A DNA stretch of 55,695 bases from Acidobacteriota bacterium (GTDB lineage: Bacteria; Acidobacteriota; CAIWXX01), in assembly GCA_016191015.1 (NCBI GenBank), contig JACPPM010000215.1:1-55695 (forward strand), written 5' to 3'. The notes under the pieces are model-generated. The model did not search any database. It was not told where the DNA came from and worked only from the letters and a program-made list of their open reading frames with translations. The stretch's first letter is position 1, and every line of letters begins with the position of its first letter. A program made the translations under genes and the position numbers. Below are positions 8,648-17,376 of the stretch, one piece after another.

Positions 8648-9146
8648 TCCTTGGGGCGTGTCCTAAGCTTGGATCCGTCGCGGCCGAGTGCCGGTCTCAG
8701 GCAAGCACAATCAGAGATTAGGAGGCGACCCGCACCGCCGGATCTCACAGCCGTCGGCTCCGGATGCGAGATATTCGTCCGAGCGACTGGACAAGAATAG
8801 ACGCCGTTCGCGACGAGGAGAGCAGCCTAGCGTGGCAACCAGACTTGGTTATCAGTGCGTCACAGGGACCTTGACTCGCGGGGGAGAGTTGGTTCTGAAG
8901 GTGCCACCCCCCAGGCGTTGAGGGCGCTGGCGTAGTCCTCCCGAAGTCCGGATCGAAGCTCGAATGCCAAACTGTTCGACTACCTGGCCTCCGAACCACG
9001 CCCAACGGACGCCGCGGCTTCCCTGGAGTGAGGCATCGAGCTCAACCCACTGCTCCGGCGGCAATACGGCCAGGACCTCGATCGCGCGCGCGTGCTCGCA
9101 GGTGCGAATTGAGTAAAGGGAGTCTCCACGACCGCCGCTCCGCCTT
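8648..9146. other. Intergenic region without a convincing gene
   Basis: No intact gene is seen. On the minus strand, between about 8960 and 9140, one frame reads EHARAIEVLAVLPPEQWVEL and onward and looks protein-like, but it has no start, is cut by element C on one side and ends without domain features. It may be the remnant of a lost gene. Confidence 0.3.
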
Positions 9147-9308
9147 GAATGAAAGGCTCGCTGCGATCGCAGACCATGTGGACTAAACGTAGATGTGGAC
9201 GTAGACGTTGACGTAGGCGATTGGTATCCATCGTCCACGTTTACGTCTACGATATCCGGGTGAGTGGCCGTGACAACATGTTGGTAAAGAATAGGCGTCC
9301 AGGCGCCC
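9147..9308 (+). repeat. Hairpin-array element C (ACGTAGACG-type)
   Basis: The left motif at 9147-9174 matches 188-215 of element B. Arms: 9186-9218 with tandem ACGTAGA/ACGTAGACG units, and 9231-9255 with the complementary CGTCCACG/ACGTCTACG units around a short loop. The end motif at 9270-9308 starts GACAACATGTTGGTAA and ends in GGCGCCCAA; its GAGCGCTAAGG part is diverged. Same ends as elements A, B and D but a different internal unit. Confidence 0.75.
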
Positions 9309-9614
9309 AACACACGGCACGCTCATCGGAGCGGATGCGCCGACGCCGCAGACGACGGTGCGGCCGCGCCCACGGCGTGGGCAGGGGCAAGAGAAGTCAC
9401 GAGGACGAACAACCGATTCATTTCCATCTCCAATTTCGAGTCGCGTACATCCTTCGAGAATTCAGATCGGCTGGAAGCGTGCCAGGCTCATCTCCGCCGC
9501 ATGGCCGGTGCGCCGACACTGCACCTACCGGATTCTTCATGTGCGGCTGGCTTGTGCGCGTTCCTGATCGATTGGATCACGGGCTCGATTATCCGGGAAT
9601 CGGAGGTGGAGCCT

Positions 9615-10240
9615 CCGATTGTCCTCGAGAAAGCCGGCCTTAGCTTCATCGTCGTGGCTCACGCCCGTGTGAAGCTCCTCGATGACGGCCAGGCTTTTGC
9701 GAAGGGACAGAAGCGCCTGTTCCCGCATGCCGAGCTGTCGCTGAATGACGCCCATCCCGTATGCCGCGGCCTATCGCACGCACTCATTGCCAGTCCGAAT
9801 GGAATCGTCGATCTCCAGATGCCCGCACTAGAGCGCCTTCTTCGCATCGCCGAGCAGCGCGAACATCCGGCCGAGATCGCCGAGCGTCAGGCTGAGATAT
9901 GGCAGACGGATCTCCTCGCCTATGTCTCTCGCCCTGATGTAGCAATGCAGAGCGGACTCGTAGTCGGCCAGATCGAGTTAGATTTCGCCGGTGATGCCGA
10001 TGTCATCAGCCAGGGCGCGTCGATCTCCGATCTCTTCCCAAATCGCTTCTGCCCGCTGGTGATAGGGGAGAGCCTGGGTGTTTTCACCATTGCGTCCATG
10101 CACAAGTCCGATACCGGCGAGCGCCCATGCGGGCCGGACACCGGTTGGTTCCTCCATCACGCGCAGGAGGGTCCGAGCCTGCAGCGCCTCGCCCCTGCAC
10201 CGGGCGCATGCCACCAGGTGCTCGCGGACTGCGCGACTAC
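9615..10240 (-). pseudogene. Decayed anti-sigma/TPR-CHAT fusion remnant
   Basis: Reading the minus strand from 10240, the zinc-finger segment VREHLVACARCRGEALQART and RVMEEPTGVRPA matches the anti-sigma factor at 16465-17376. At about 10125 it jumps in frame to WALAGIGLVHGRNGENTQAL, which matches the TPR part of the CHAT protein at 13500-16445. After about 9980 the frame shifts several times but still matches (MGVIQRQLGMREQALLSLRK to KAGFLED). Everything in between and the CHAT domain are lost. Clearly a deletion derivative of a second copy of the sigma/anti-sigma/CHAT module. Confidence 0.85.
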
Positions 10241-10324
10241 GACACTTGACGCGGATGGGACCCCCGTCGCAGCACCCACTAGTGATCCCCGTCACGGCAC
10301 TACGTATGGCATGTCCGGCTGCCT

Positions 10325-10350
10325 GGTACGTCCCCCTCGCCACTCTGTCT
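10325..10350 (+). promoter_or_regulatory. Putative ECF promoter GGTAC-N17-GTCT (site 1)
   Basis: GGTAC at 10325-10329 and GTCT at 10347-10350, exactly 17 bp apart and 59 bp before the ATG at 10409. The same pair with the same spacing lies before the genes at 11960, 18180 and 20085. The layout resembles ECF-sigma promoters (GGAAC-type minus 35, GTC-type minus 10). The likely reader is the sigma factor at 17373-17957. Confidence 0.7.
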
Positions 10351-10408
10351 CCCGAAACGAGTGACCGATGCCCGGTCCAGAGGGGAAGTCGCAGAAGGAG
10401 GAAAGAGA

Positions 10409-11152
10409 ATGCGAATCAACAATTCCAATCCATTTGCCAGAAACGACGGCGGCATGTCGGCCGGCGCCGTGGCCAAGAAAAGCGAGAATAACCAAGGGGC
10501 GACAGCGGGCACGAAGCCCACACGAGCCCTCTCTGCCACCACTCGCGATTCCTATGAAAGAAACAAACCCTCGGGAGTATTCGATCAACAGCCCAGCTTC
10601 TTCCGGCCTGCGGACGCTGGCTCCGCCGGAGCCTCCGAATCTCAACGCCGCCTGCAGGAGGCCGGGAAGGGAGGGTCGCTCCCTCGGATTCCCGAGCTCC
10701 CAGCCGACCTGGGTGCCCTGAAGGTGCCGATGAAAAGCAATGGCGTCGGGGACACCATCATGGAGTGGTTGGATAATGTCGCCAACGCCCAGGCAGTGGT
10801 CGAAGGCGTCACCGGGGATTCCGGTTCAAGCGATCCTGAGCACGCGCGCGGTCCGTGCATCCTCTGCGATGATCCTCACACACCGGAGTGGGCGAAGGCC
10901 ATCGTAAATCGTGCGGTGAACACGGTGACGGGTGGAGACATCACGGAGATTGTTGAGTCAGTAGCCGAGGCTGCCTTGGGGCAGCGGGGCGACGAGGAGG
11001 ATCGCAGAAAACATCGTGGACGATGCCGCAAGAGGCCCGCTAAGCATGGCACTGGGTGTGATCGGGTCGAATCCGTCCCCCTGGGCTCCCCAGGGAGGTG
11101 GCCCTCCGCCACTCCCCGGGCGTGGGGATGGCGTGGAGGACGGAGAGGATGA
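10409..11152 (+). CDS. Low-complexity protein, 5' part of a probably frameshifted gene
   Basis: The ATG at 10409 has AAGGAGGAAAGAG directly upstream. The protein starts MRINNSNPFARNDGG and has no signal peptide; a TRDSYERNKPSGVFDQQ segment at about residues 46-62 resembles TQDRYQQTPTPNAFEQL in the small protein at 12958. A region with two Cys pairs (GPCILCDDPHTPEWAK) and helices (VNRAVNTVTGGDITEIVES) follows. After about 10985 the frame becomes an Arg-rich tail, while frame 3 (see 11016-11855) continues sensibly (IAENIVDDAARGPLSMALGV). A one-base indel in the G-rich run near 10980-10995 would join them to about 482 residues. Function unknown; controlled by promoter site 1. Confidence 0.6.
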   Translation: MRINNSNPFARNDGGMSAGAVAKKSENNQGATAGTKPTRALSATTRDSYERNKPSGVFDQQPSFFRPADAGSAGASESQRRLQEAGKGGSLPRIPELPADLGALKVPMKSNGVGDTIMEWLDNVANAQAVVEGVTGDSGSSDPEHARGPCILCDDPHTPEWAKAIVNRAVNTVTGGDITEIVESVAEAALGQRGDEEDRRKHRGRCRKRPAKHGTGCDRVESVPLGSPGRWPSATPRAWGWRGGRRG

Positions 11153-11855
11153 CGGCCCGGAGCCTGGGGGCAGGCCCGACAGGCGAGGTCGCGGCAATCC
11201 CGTTCCCATCGGAGGAACGCTCCTCCCGCCAGAAGATCCGTCTGACGGCTACAGTGACGACGGTCCATGGCGTCCTCGAGGACCCTCTACTCCTCCTCAC
11301 GGCGGCGGGCCGGACGATGACTCGGACGACGGAGGAGACATCGAGCCGGAGGGCAATTCTAATGACGAGGGAGGCGGAGTGCATGGGGCACACCCGGACC
11401 GCCCTCCCAGTACCCCACTCGAACGGACCGGCGACACACCGGACGAACCCCACGACCCGCCCGAGACCCCCAGTGACAAACAAGACGCTTTGAGCTTGGT
11501 CGACGATCTGATCAAGGAGGGCGCCAGGGACAAGGAGCTGGGCCAGGATCCTTCGGTGGGACACGCCCGCCAAGGCAGCTCGAACGACCTTGGTGCACGT
11601 GCGCATCTGCCAGAGGCGCCGCGTGGTGTCACGCCACAACAAAAGGACTTTGTGGGGCCCGCCTTCGCGAAGACAAGCGGCGCTGACGACAAGGAGCGCC
11701 CGGCTGTGGGAGCGACGTCGGGCAGGCCATCGAGCAACGATCTGCACGGCGACGTCGGTGGGCCACATCAGCTGAGGTCGAGCGCAGGTCCCCAGGCTGG
11801 CGAGCTGGCACCTGACCCGCGGGTGGTGAGCCCTATCGATCCGGGCAAAGTGTGA
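11016..11855 (+). CDS. Pro/Gly/Asp-rich low-complexity protein, 3' part of a probably frameshifted gene
   Basis: This frame is open from before 11000 and has no ribosome site of its own, so it is best read as the continuation of the gene at 10409 after a frameshift. It is dominated by Pro, Gly, Asp and Glu (GGGPPPLPGRGDGVEDGEDD, HGGGPDDDSDDGGDIEPEGN), hydrophilic and probably disordered. No domain is recognised. The composition resembles the linker of large secreted or contact-dependent effectors, but there is no direct evidence for that. An alternative is that the two halves are translated separately. Confidence 0.5.
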   Translation: MDDAARGPLSMALGVIGSNPSPWAPQGGGPPPLPGRGDGVEDGEDDGPEPGGRPDRRGRGNPVPIGGTLLPPEDPSDGYSDDGPWRPRGPSTPPHGGGPDDDSDDGGDIEPEGNSNDEGGGVHGAHPDRPPSTPLERTGDTPDEPHDPPETPSDKQDALSLVDDLIKEGARDKELGQDPSVGHARQGSSNDLGARAHLPEAPRGVTPQQKDFVGPAFAKTSGADDKERPAVGATSGRPSSNDLHGDVGGPHQLRSSAGPQAGELAPDPRVVSPIDPGKV

Positions 11856-11875
11856 GCGCACTCACGGCTGCCCTT

Positions 11876-11901
11876 GGTACATCCTTGGATTCAGGATGTC
11901 T
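11876..11901 (+). promoter_or_regulatory. Putative ECF promoter GGTAC-N17-GTCT (site 2)
   Basis: GGTAC at 11876-11880 and GTCT at 11898-11901 with a 17 bp spacer, ending 59 bp before the ATG at 11960, the same distance as at site 1. The spacer sequence differs from the other sites, so the match is not simply part of a long duplication. Confidence 0.7.
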
Positions 11902-11959
11902 CTGTAAATAAGGTGCCGTTTCCCATCAGTGGGAACCGGTGGTGAGAGGAGAGGCTTTC

Positions 11960-12961
11960 ATGCGACACGGAAGACGATCGATCTACCTGGCTTGGTGCAC
12001 GACGCTCGCTTCGTTCTGTTCACCGCTTGGCGCATATGGGTCCCACCAATGGGCACACATGATCGGCTGGGGTAGTGTCGACTATCATCCCTCGTCCGTA
12101 GACGCGACCGCGGACGGAGGGTTCGTCATCGCTGGATACACGAGCTCATCGGGCCTCCCCACAGACGCATGGATAGCGAAGCTCAGTGCGGCAGGGACGA
12201 TCTCCTGGCAGAAGATCTTTGGCGGAGCCGATGGTGACTATGCGGAGGCGGTCAGACAAACGGCCGATGGTGGCTACATCCTCGGAGGCTACACGGAATC
12301 CTTCGGGAATGGGTCCGAAGGATGGGCGCTGAAACTTGATGCATCGGGCTCCGTCGTATGGCAGAAGACCTACGGAGGAACGGGGGACGACGTCATACTG
12401 TCCCTAGAGCAGACTGGCGACGGTGGTTACATCTTCGCCGGACGCACCACGAGCTTTGGAGCGGCGGACAGCAACGCCTGGACCGTGAAACTCTCTGCGA
12501 CCGGAACCGTGGAGTGGGAGAAGCGGAGAGCCACAAATCAGGCCATCGATCTCGCCTACTCCATCAAGGCGATCGCAGGCGGTGTGTACGCCATGGTGGG
12601 GATCGCCGAGGGGAATGCGGGCAGTTGGGATATCTGGTTCCTCCGGATCAATCCAACCGGCACGGCAACGGATCGACACATTATCGGCTCGAGCAAGAAT
12701 GATCTCGGAAAAGCCATCGATGCCGCGGGCGACGGCGGTTGGTTCGTGTCGGGGTACTTCGATAGTGGCGCCGGCACCGGGTATGACGGCTTACTCCTGA
12801 AACTCAACTCCAGCCGATCTCACAGGCGCTGCCTTGAAGCGGTGTGGGGATCACATCCAGGAGGACAAGGGCGAACATCAGGTCCGCAGGATCTCGCAGA
12901 GAAGACCGAGTCCACAACGACACCGAGTATCACTGATCGAGTTGAGGAGGATTCGCGATGA
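11960..12961 (+). CDS. Secreted delta-60-type beta-propeller protein, C-terminally replaced
   Basis: Signal peptide (MRHGRRSIYLAWCTTLASFC up to AYG) and then about six blades with the pattern QTADGGYILGGYTESFG, WALKLDASGSVVWQKTYGG, closely related to the protein at 20085-22046. After about position 12815 (LLLKLNSS) the blade pattern stops and an unrelated Ser/Arg-rich tail follows to the stop at 12961. The missing PKD part survives in degraded form at 13370-13490, so the gene is a truncated paralogue of 20085. The stop overlaps the next ATG (ATGA). Start chosen by GAGGAGAGG upstream and promoter site 2. Confidence 0.8.
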   Translation: MRHGRRSIYLAWCTTLASFCSPLGAYGSHQWAHMIGWGSVDYHPSSVDATADGGFVIAGYTSSSGLPTDAWIAKLSAAGTISWQKIFGGADGDYAEAVRQTADGGYILGGYTESFGNGSEGWALKLDASGSVVWQKTYGGTGDDVILSLEQTGDGGYIFAGRTTSFGAADSNAWTVKLSATGTVEWEKRRATNQAIDLAYSIKAIAGGVYAMVGIAEGNAGSWDIWFLRINPTGTATDRHIIGSSKNDLGKAIDAAGDGGWFVSGYFDSGAGTGYDGLLLKLNSSRSHRRCLEAVWGSHPGGQGRTSGPQDLAEKTESTTTPSITDRVEEDSR

Positions 12962-13338
12962 AGATCAGCAACCCAGGTTCATTTCCCTCCGCCGCAGGCA
13001 GTGTCACGGCCAGCGGGGAAGCCGGAAGCTCGAGGCACGTCCAACAGCCGGCGTCACGCAAGAAACCGGCAGCCGCCGCCGGCAACACACAGGATCGATA
13101 TCAACAGACGCCGACACCAAATGCGTTCGAGCAGCTGGTCAGACCCAGCGATCTCAGCCGGCAGGCAGAGCGCAAACGAGCTGGACCGACGCGCGGCGAA
13201 TCCGGCGATGGGGAGCCCGAGGCCATGACCCTCAACTCGCTGACCTCGAAGCGCTCGTCAGCGGTCCAGCTGGCGTCGAAGACCCTGAGCGACACGGCCA
13301 GGTCCAGCGGGGCAATCATCGGGAATATTGGCAAATAG
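12958..13338 (+). CDS. Small hydrophilic protein, MKISN family of unknown function
   Basis: A 126-residue protein without signal peptide, overlapping the previous stop by ATGA and preceded by GAGGAGG. It begins MKISNPGSFPSAAGS and contains TQDRYQQTPTPNAFEQL; both features recall the N-terminus of the protein at 10409 (MRINNSNPF; TRDSYERNKPSGVFDQQ). The C-terminus is a predicted amphipathic helix (SAVQLASKTLSDTARSSGAI). It sits exactly between the truncated propeller and the relic of its lost C-terminus, so it was inserted or brought in by deletion. Function unknown. Confidence 0.6.
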   Translation: MKISNPGSFPSAAGSVTASGEAGSSRHVQQPASRKKPAAAAGNTQDRYQQTPTPNAFEQLVRPSDLSRQAERKRAGPTRGESGDGEPEAMTLNSLTSKRSSAVQLASKTLSDTARSSGAIIGNIGK

Positions 13339-13369
13339 GTCCTCCGACAGATGCTACATGGTGACCGTC

Positions 13370-13490
13370 TCGAGCCATCCCCGCGCCGCTCCCGGGGATT
13401 ATCAATGGGCAGTCGATGTTACAGAAGCCGGCGCCAGCCCATGCGCGCGATCAGGTTCCATCACGATCTCGGCGAAAGCCTCCGGCCGGC
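13370..13490 (+). pseudogene. Relic of a PKD domain from a propeller gene
   Basis: One frame reads RAAPGDYQWAVDVTEAGASP and CARSGSITISAKA, matching YAAPGTYPWTLNVTAPGANA and CSQSGSITISSTA in the protein at 20085-22046. No start and no adjoining domain remain. It is the severed 3' part of the propeller gene at 11960. Confidence 0.8.
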
Positions 13491-13499
13491 AGCGCCCGC

Positions 13500-16445
13500 T
13501 TACAGCGCCTCCCCGATCAGAACGAATGGCGCCCAGTAGATGGGATGCTCAGCGATCACTTTGCCCGACGGTGTTCGGAGCTTCTTAGCGCGCAACTGTG
13601 AGATCATGTCCATCTGAGCCGCGCGAAGGGCTGCAGCCTTGCCGCCGCCCGGGGTCTTCAGAACCGAATAGAACTTCTCCATCTCGGCCGTCGCTACGAG
13701 GTCGGCCACACGCCACAGGCTGACGATGACGCTGGGTGTTCCCGCATAGAGGAAGGCGCGGCTCAGACCGATCACACCGTCACCGTTCACCTTGCCCAGG
13801 CCGGTGTTGCATGCGGAAAGAACCACGAGATCGGCGTGCAGGTCCAGGTTGAACACCTCTCTGGCGGTGAGCCGACCGTCCTCGGGCGGTGCCGGCGCCA
13901 GAGCGAGGAAGCTCTCCAGCGGGAGGTCGTCGCGGATGACGCAGTGCGTCGCGAGATGAATCATCGTCTGCTGCCCCGCCAGCTCCCTCACCTGTTGCTC
14001 TCCGGCCTGGGTCCCCGTCAGCTCGATCACGTTCGTGGACGGGAACAGGCGGCCGATCGCCCGGGCTTCGGCCTCGGCCCCCGGGAGCGGCGGAAACGGC
14101 TCGTCGGCCCACGGCAGGCGAGGCATCGCGGGATTCCCGACTACAAACAGGTGGGGGTCCTCCCGGTGGATGACTCGAGCCTTGCCGGCGGCCGTGTACC
14201 TGAGCACGCTCATCGCCGGGCTGTAGTGGATCGTGTGTTGTTCGATGAGATAGCGGCCGTTCTTGTCGAGAAGGGCGGCAAACGAGACTAGAAACAGAGG
14301 CCCGTGAGGGATGACGGTGACCAGTGCGTGAGGGTTGTTCGGGAGAAAAGCCTCGATCGGCTGGATCAGGAGCTGGTGCAACCGCCTGAGGACGGCCCGC
14401 GGGTCCTGCCCAGCGCCGGCGCCACGGCTCGGCCTTCCCGCCCTATCCGCACCCTTCGGCGCTTCAGCCACCTCCCAGGCCCCGACATCGGCCTGCATGA
14501 CACCGCGCATCTCCCGGACGAGATCATCGAGCTCGCGTCGGGTTATCGCGGAGGCAGCGACATGCAGATCGCCGCCGGGCCTTGAAACCCAGATGAAGAG
14601 CCTGTGTTCAGTGACGAAATACTCGACGACAGTGATTTCGCGGTGGCGTGCGTCATCCAGAAGCTGAGTGATCGGCTGCGGCTGCGCCTCAACGAGGCTC
14701 GCCAGCTCCACGCCCTGTGTCCTCAACTTCCCGATTTCCGCCCTGACGATCTCCTGTCCCCTCATGGCAATCTCGCCATCTTCGGCGGCGGTCGATGCGG
14801 CGAGCTGTGTCTGGGCGGAGGGCCGCTGACTCGCCACGGCGGTCATCGCGTCCTGCGGTGACACGTGGAGCTCCCTGGCCCGGAGGAGATCGAGAAAGGC
14901 GCGAGCGCGCGCACGCTCAGCCAGGTCCAGCGCTTCCTGCGCCCGCCCGAGCTCAATCAGCAGATCGATAGTCTCCGCAAACACAATCTGCTTGTCCTCG
15001 AGAAAGCCGGCCTTGGCTTCATCGTCAGGGCTGACACCTGTGCGAAGCTTCTCGATGACGGCCAGGCTTTCGCGAAGGGACAGAAGCGCCTGTTCCCGCA
15101 TGCCGAGTTGTCGCTGAATGACGCCCATCCTGTAGTCCGCGACCCATCGCATGCCCTCATTACCGGTCCGGATGGAATCCTCGATCGCCTGCTGCCCGTA
15201 TGAGAGCGCCTTCTTCGCGTCGCCGAGCAGCGCGTACACTCGGCCGAGATTGCCGAGCGTCAGGCTGAGATATGGTAGGCGGATCTCCTCGCCCATGTCT
15301 CTGGCCCTGATGTAGCACCGCAAGGCAGAAGCGTAGTCGCCGAGGTCGAGGTAGATGTCGCCGGTAATGCGGATGTCATCCGTCAGCGCTCGTCGATCCC
15401 CGATCTCTTCCCAAATCGCTTCTGCCCGCTTGTGATAGGGGAGAGCCTGCGTGTTTTCACCATTGCGTCTGTGCACAAGTCCGATTCCGGCGAGTGCCCA
15501 TGCCTCTTCGCGCCGGTCGCCCGCCTGCTGCCTGGACAGCAAGTACTGCTGGTAGCACTCGACCGCCTTCCCGGGCAGACCCTGCAGTCCGTAGACCAGG
15601 CCCAGGTGACGGAGGGCCCTTGCGCGCCCGGACAAGTCCTTGCCGAGCTCCGCCAGCTGCAGCGCTTGACGGAAGTGGGCAAGAGCTTCCTGGTAGGCCC
15701 CCTGGAAGCAGTATGAGAGACCGACGTGGATGCAGGAGACCGCTTGTCCACGCAGATCCCCCAGCGCCTCGTAGTTCCGGAGCGCCCGCAGATAATAGTC
15801 GATGGCTTGCGTATAATGGAATTTGTCGCGGTAGAGGCTGCCCAAGCTCTCGAGACTCCGGCTCTGCAGGGTGAGATCTCCGGCCGCCTCGGCAACCTGC
15901 AGCGAGCGCGCGTAGTGCTCGAGAGCCTGGTCATAAAGACCCTGCTTGAAGTAGACCTGCCCGATGCGGCGGCGTGTCACGGCTTCGCCCTGCAAATCAC
16001 CGGTCTCGGTTTCAAGGGCGATGGCTTGCAGGTGATAACGGAGAGCCTCTCCGTAGTCCGCACGACCCCAGTAGCAGTGGCCGATCCCGGTGAGGATCAT
16101 TGCCTCGAGTGCAGCGTCGCCGGCCTCCCGCGCCAGCTCGAGCGCGCGGCGGTGCTGGGCGCCGCCCATCGCGAGGTCCCCACGGTCGTTCGACAGGATG
16201 CCGTCATAGAGGAGACACTTGGCTTCGATCCGCGGGTCCTTCAGCTCCCGCCCGACTCTCCGCGCTTCATCCAAATCGGATCGAATGCGTACAAAATCGC
16301 GCTCTTCGAAGGTCCTTTCGACTTCTGTCAGCAGTGCTTCCGCCCGTTTCCTTGATTGCTCTGAATCGGACGCCACAGCAGAATTCACGCATGCCGAGAT
16401 CCAGAACGCCCAGATCACTCGGGTTCCGGACCGTCGCCAGCCCAC
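13500..16445 (-). CDS. Exported TPR-CHAT caspase-like protease
   Basis: A 981-residue protein from the GTG at 16445, preceded by a strong GGAGGAGG and 19 bp after the anti-sigma stop. A signal peptide (residues 1-25, TRVIWAFWISACVNSAVA) predicts export. Residues about 60-480 are TPR pairs (EALRYHLQAIALETETGDLQ, ALAHFRQALQLAELGKDL). The C-terminal third is a CHAT domain with the catalytic pair His834 (IHLATH) and Cys879 (LSACNTG) and the terminal HPIYWAPFVLIGEAL. CHAT domains are clan CD cysteine peptidases. Last gene of the sigma/anti-sigma/CHAT operon, it could process the periplasmic tail of the anti-sigma factor; that is inference. The frame is open to 16673 but overlaps the upstream gene there. 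Confidence 0.9.
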   Translation of the reverse strand: MGWRRSGTRVIWAFWISACVNSAVASDSEQSRKRAEALLTEVERTFEERDFVRIRSDLDEARRVGRELKDPRIEAKCLLYDGILSNDRGDLAMGGAQHRRALELAREAGDAALEAMILTGIGHCYWGRADYGEALRYHLQAIALETETGDLQGEAVTRRRIGQVYFKQGLYDQALEHYARSLQVAEAAGDLTLQSRSLESLGSLYRDKFHYTQAIDYYLRALRNYEALGDLRGQAVSCIHVGLSYCFQGAYQEALAHFRQALQLAELGKDLSGRARALRHLGLVYGLQGLPGKAVECYQQYLLSRQQAGDRREEAWALAGIGLVHRRNGENTQALPYHKRAEAIWEEIGDRRALTDDIRITGDIYLDLGDYASALRCYIRARDMGEEIRLPYLSLTLGNLGRVYALLGDAKKALSYGQQAIEDSIRTGNEGMRWVADYRMGVIQRQLGMREQALLSLRESLAVIEKLRTGVSPDDEAKAGFLEDKQIVFAETIDLLIELGRAQEALDLAERARARAFLDLLRARELHVSPQDAMTAVASQRPSAQTQLAASTAAEDGEIAMRGQEIVRAEIGKLRTQGVELASLVEAQPQPITQLLDDARHREITVVEYFVTEHRLFIWVSRPGGDLHVAASAITRRELDDLVREMRGVMQADVGAWEVAEAPKGADRAGRPSRGAGAGQDPRAVLRRLHQLLIQPIEAFLPNNPHALVTVIPHGPLFLVSFAALLDKNGRYLIEQHTIHYSPAMSVLRYTAAGKARVIHREDPHLFVVGNPAMPRLPWADEPFPPLPGAEAEARAIGRLFPSTNVIELTGTQAGEQQVRELAGQQTMIHLATHCVIRDDLPLESFLALAPAPPEDGRLTAREVFNLDLHADLVVLSACNTGLGKVNGDGVIGLSRAFLYAGTPSVIVSLWRVADLVATAEMEKFYSVLKTPGGGKAAALRAAQMDMISQLRAKKLRTPSGKVIAEHPIYWAPFVLIGEAL

Positions 16446-16464
16446 GCGACCTCCTCCGTGCTCC

Positions 16465-17376
16465 TCAGCGGGACGCCGGCATTCTCGCAAGCACTTCCTG
16501 TCGGAGCTGCGCAGCCTCTGCGCGACGCGCGCCAGGCGCGGCGGACAGTGCATCCAGCTGTTCGAGTGCCTCGGTGGGCTGACCGTGCTTGAGGAGTGCG
16601 ATGGCGAGATACCAGCGAGCCCCTGCAACCAATGCACCCTCGCCGGTCTTGATTGCGGCTCGAAGCGGCGCAACGGCCTCGGGGGTCCTGCCGAGCATCA
16701 GGAGCGACACGCCGCGATAGAAGTGCGCTTCCGCTTCCCCAGGGTTCCTCGCCAGGAGCTCGGCCAGCCTCCGTTCGGCCTCGGCGAAATCGTCCCGCTC
16801 GTAAGGCTCCATTGCCAACGGCAGCGTGCTCTGCGCCTCGGGCGCCTGCTTGCCGTCTCGGTAGGACATCTCGTGAGGGCCTGCAACCGGCGGGGAGTAT
16901 TCAGCCTTTGCGACCACGAGATCCCGCCATGGATTCGCAGCGGGCGCGCCCGATGCGACCGCCGCCGCCGCCGCCGGTGGCTTCGAGGAACGCGCTTGCT
17001 GTACCGGCTGGATCTCGACTCGATGCGTTCGCCAAAAGAGAAACGCGATGCCGATTCCGAAAACGACCATCGCAGCGGCAGCCAGCAGGAAGGGTGTTCT
17101 CTGTACTCGAACCCATGAGATCTTCGGGAATCGCGCGGGCCGGACACCGCTTGGTTCGCTCATCACTCGCAGGAACGCCCGCGCCTGCGTCGCCTCGCCC
17201 CTGCACCGGGCGCATGCCACCAGATGTTCTCGGACGTCGGCAATCTCCGCCTCGTCGAGCCGGTCGGAATAGAAACCGAGCAGTTGATCGCCCATCAGAC
17301 AGCCAGCGGACGAGGGTTGGGTGTGCCTCGCGATGGCCTTCCGAACCCAACTCAGCATCGATTTATCGTCGATCAT
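16465..17376 (-). CDS. Membrane anti-sigma factor, zinc finger plus periplasmic TPR tail
   Basis: A 303-residue protein. The ZAS-type zinc-binding motif has Cys26, then His51-x3-Cys55-x2-Cys58 (REHLVACARC). One membrane helix follows at about 89-112 (PFLLAAAAMVVFGIGIAFLF). The outer part has a Pro/Ala-rich linker, then TPR-like helices from about 195 (AEAHFYRGVSLLMLGRTPEA, ARWYLAIALLKHGQPTEALE). The start ATG overlaps the sigma stop (ATGA), so the two are translationally coupled. It should hold the sigma factor at 17373-17957 inactive in the cytoplasm and sense or bind partners outside through its TPRs. A degraded second copy of its zinc finger lies near 10200. Confidence 0.9.
   Translation of the reverse strand: MIDDKSMLSWVRKAIARHTQPSSAGCLMGDQLLGFYSDRLDEAEIADVREHLVACARCRGEATQARAFLRVMSEPSGVRPARFPKISWVRVQRTPFLLAAAAMVVFGIGIAFLFWRTHRVEIQPVQQARSSKPPAAAAAVASGAPAANPWRDLVVAKAEYSPPVAGPHEMSYRDGKQAPEAQSTLPLAMEPYERDDFAEAERRLAELLARNPGEAEAHFYRGVSLLMLGRTPEAVAPLRAAIKTGEGALVAGARWYLAIALLKHGQPTEALEQLDALSAAPGARRAEAAQLRQEVLARMPASR

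Noticed and set aside
9313-9425. Short minus-strand frame starting MNRLFVLVTSLAPAHA
   Set aside because: It resembles a signal peptide with a fair ribosome site but ends after 32 residues with no mature protein; probably a relic or chance.
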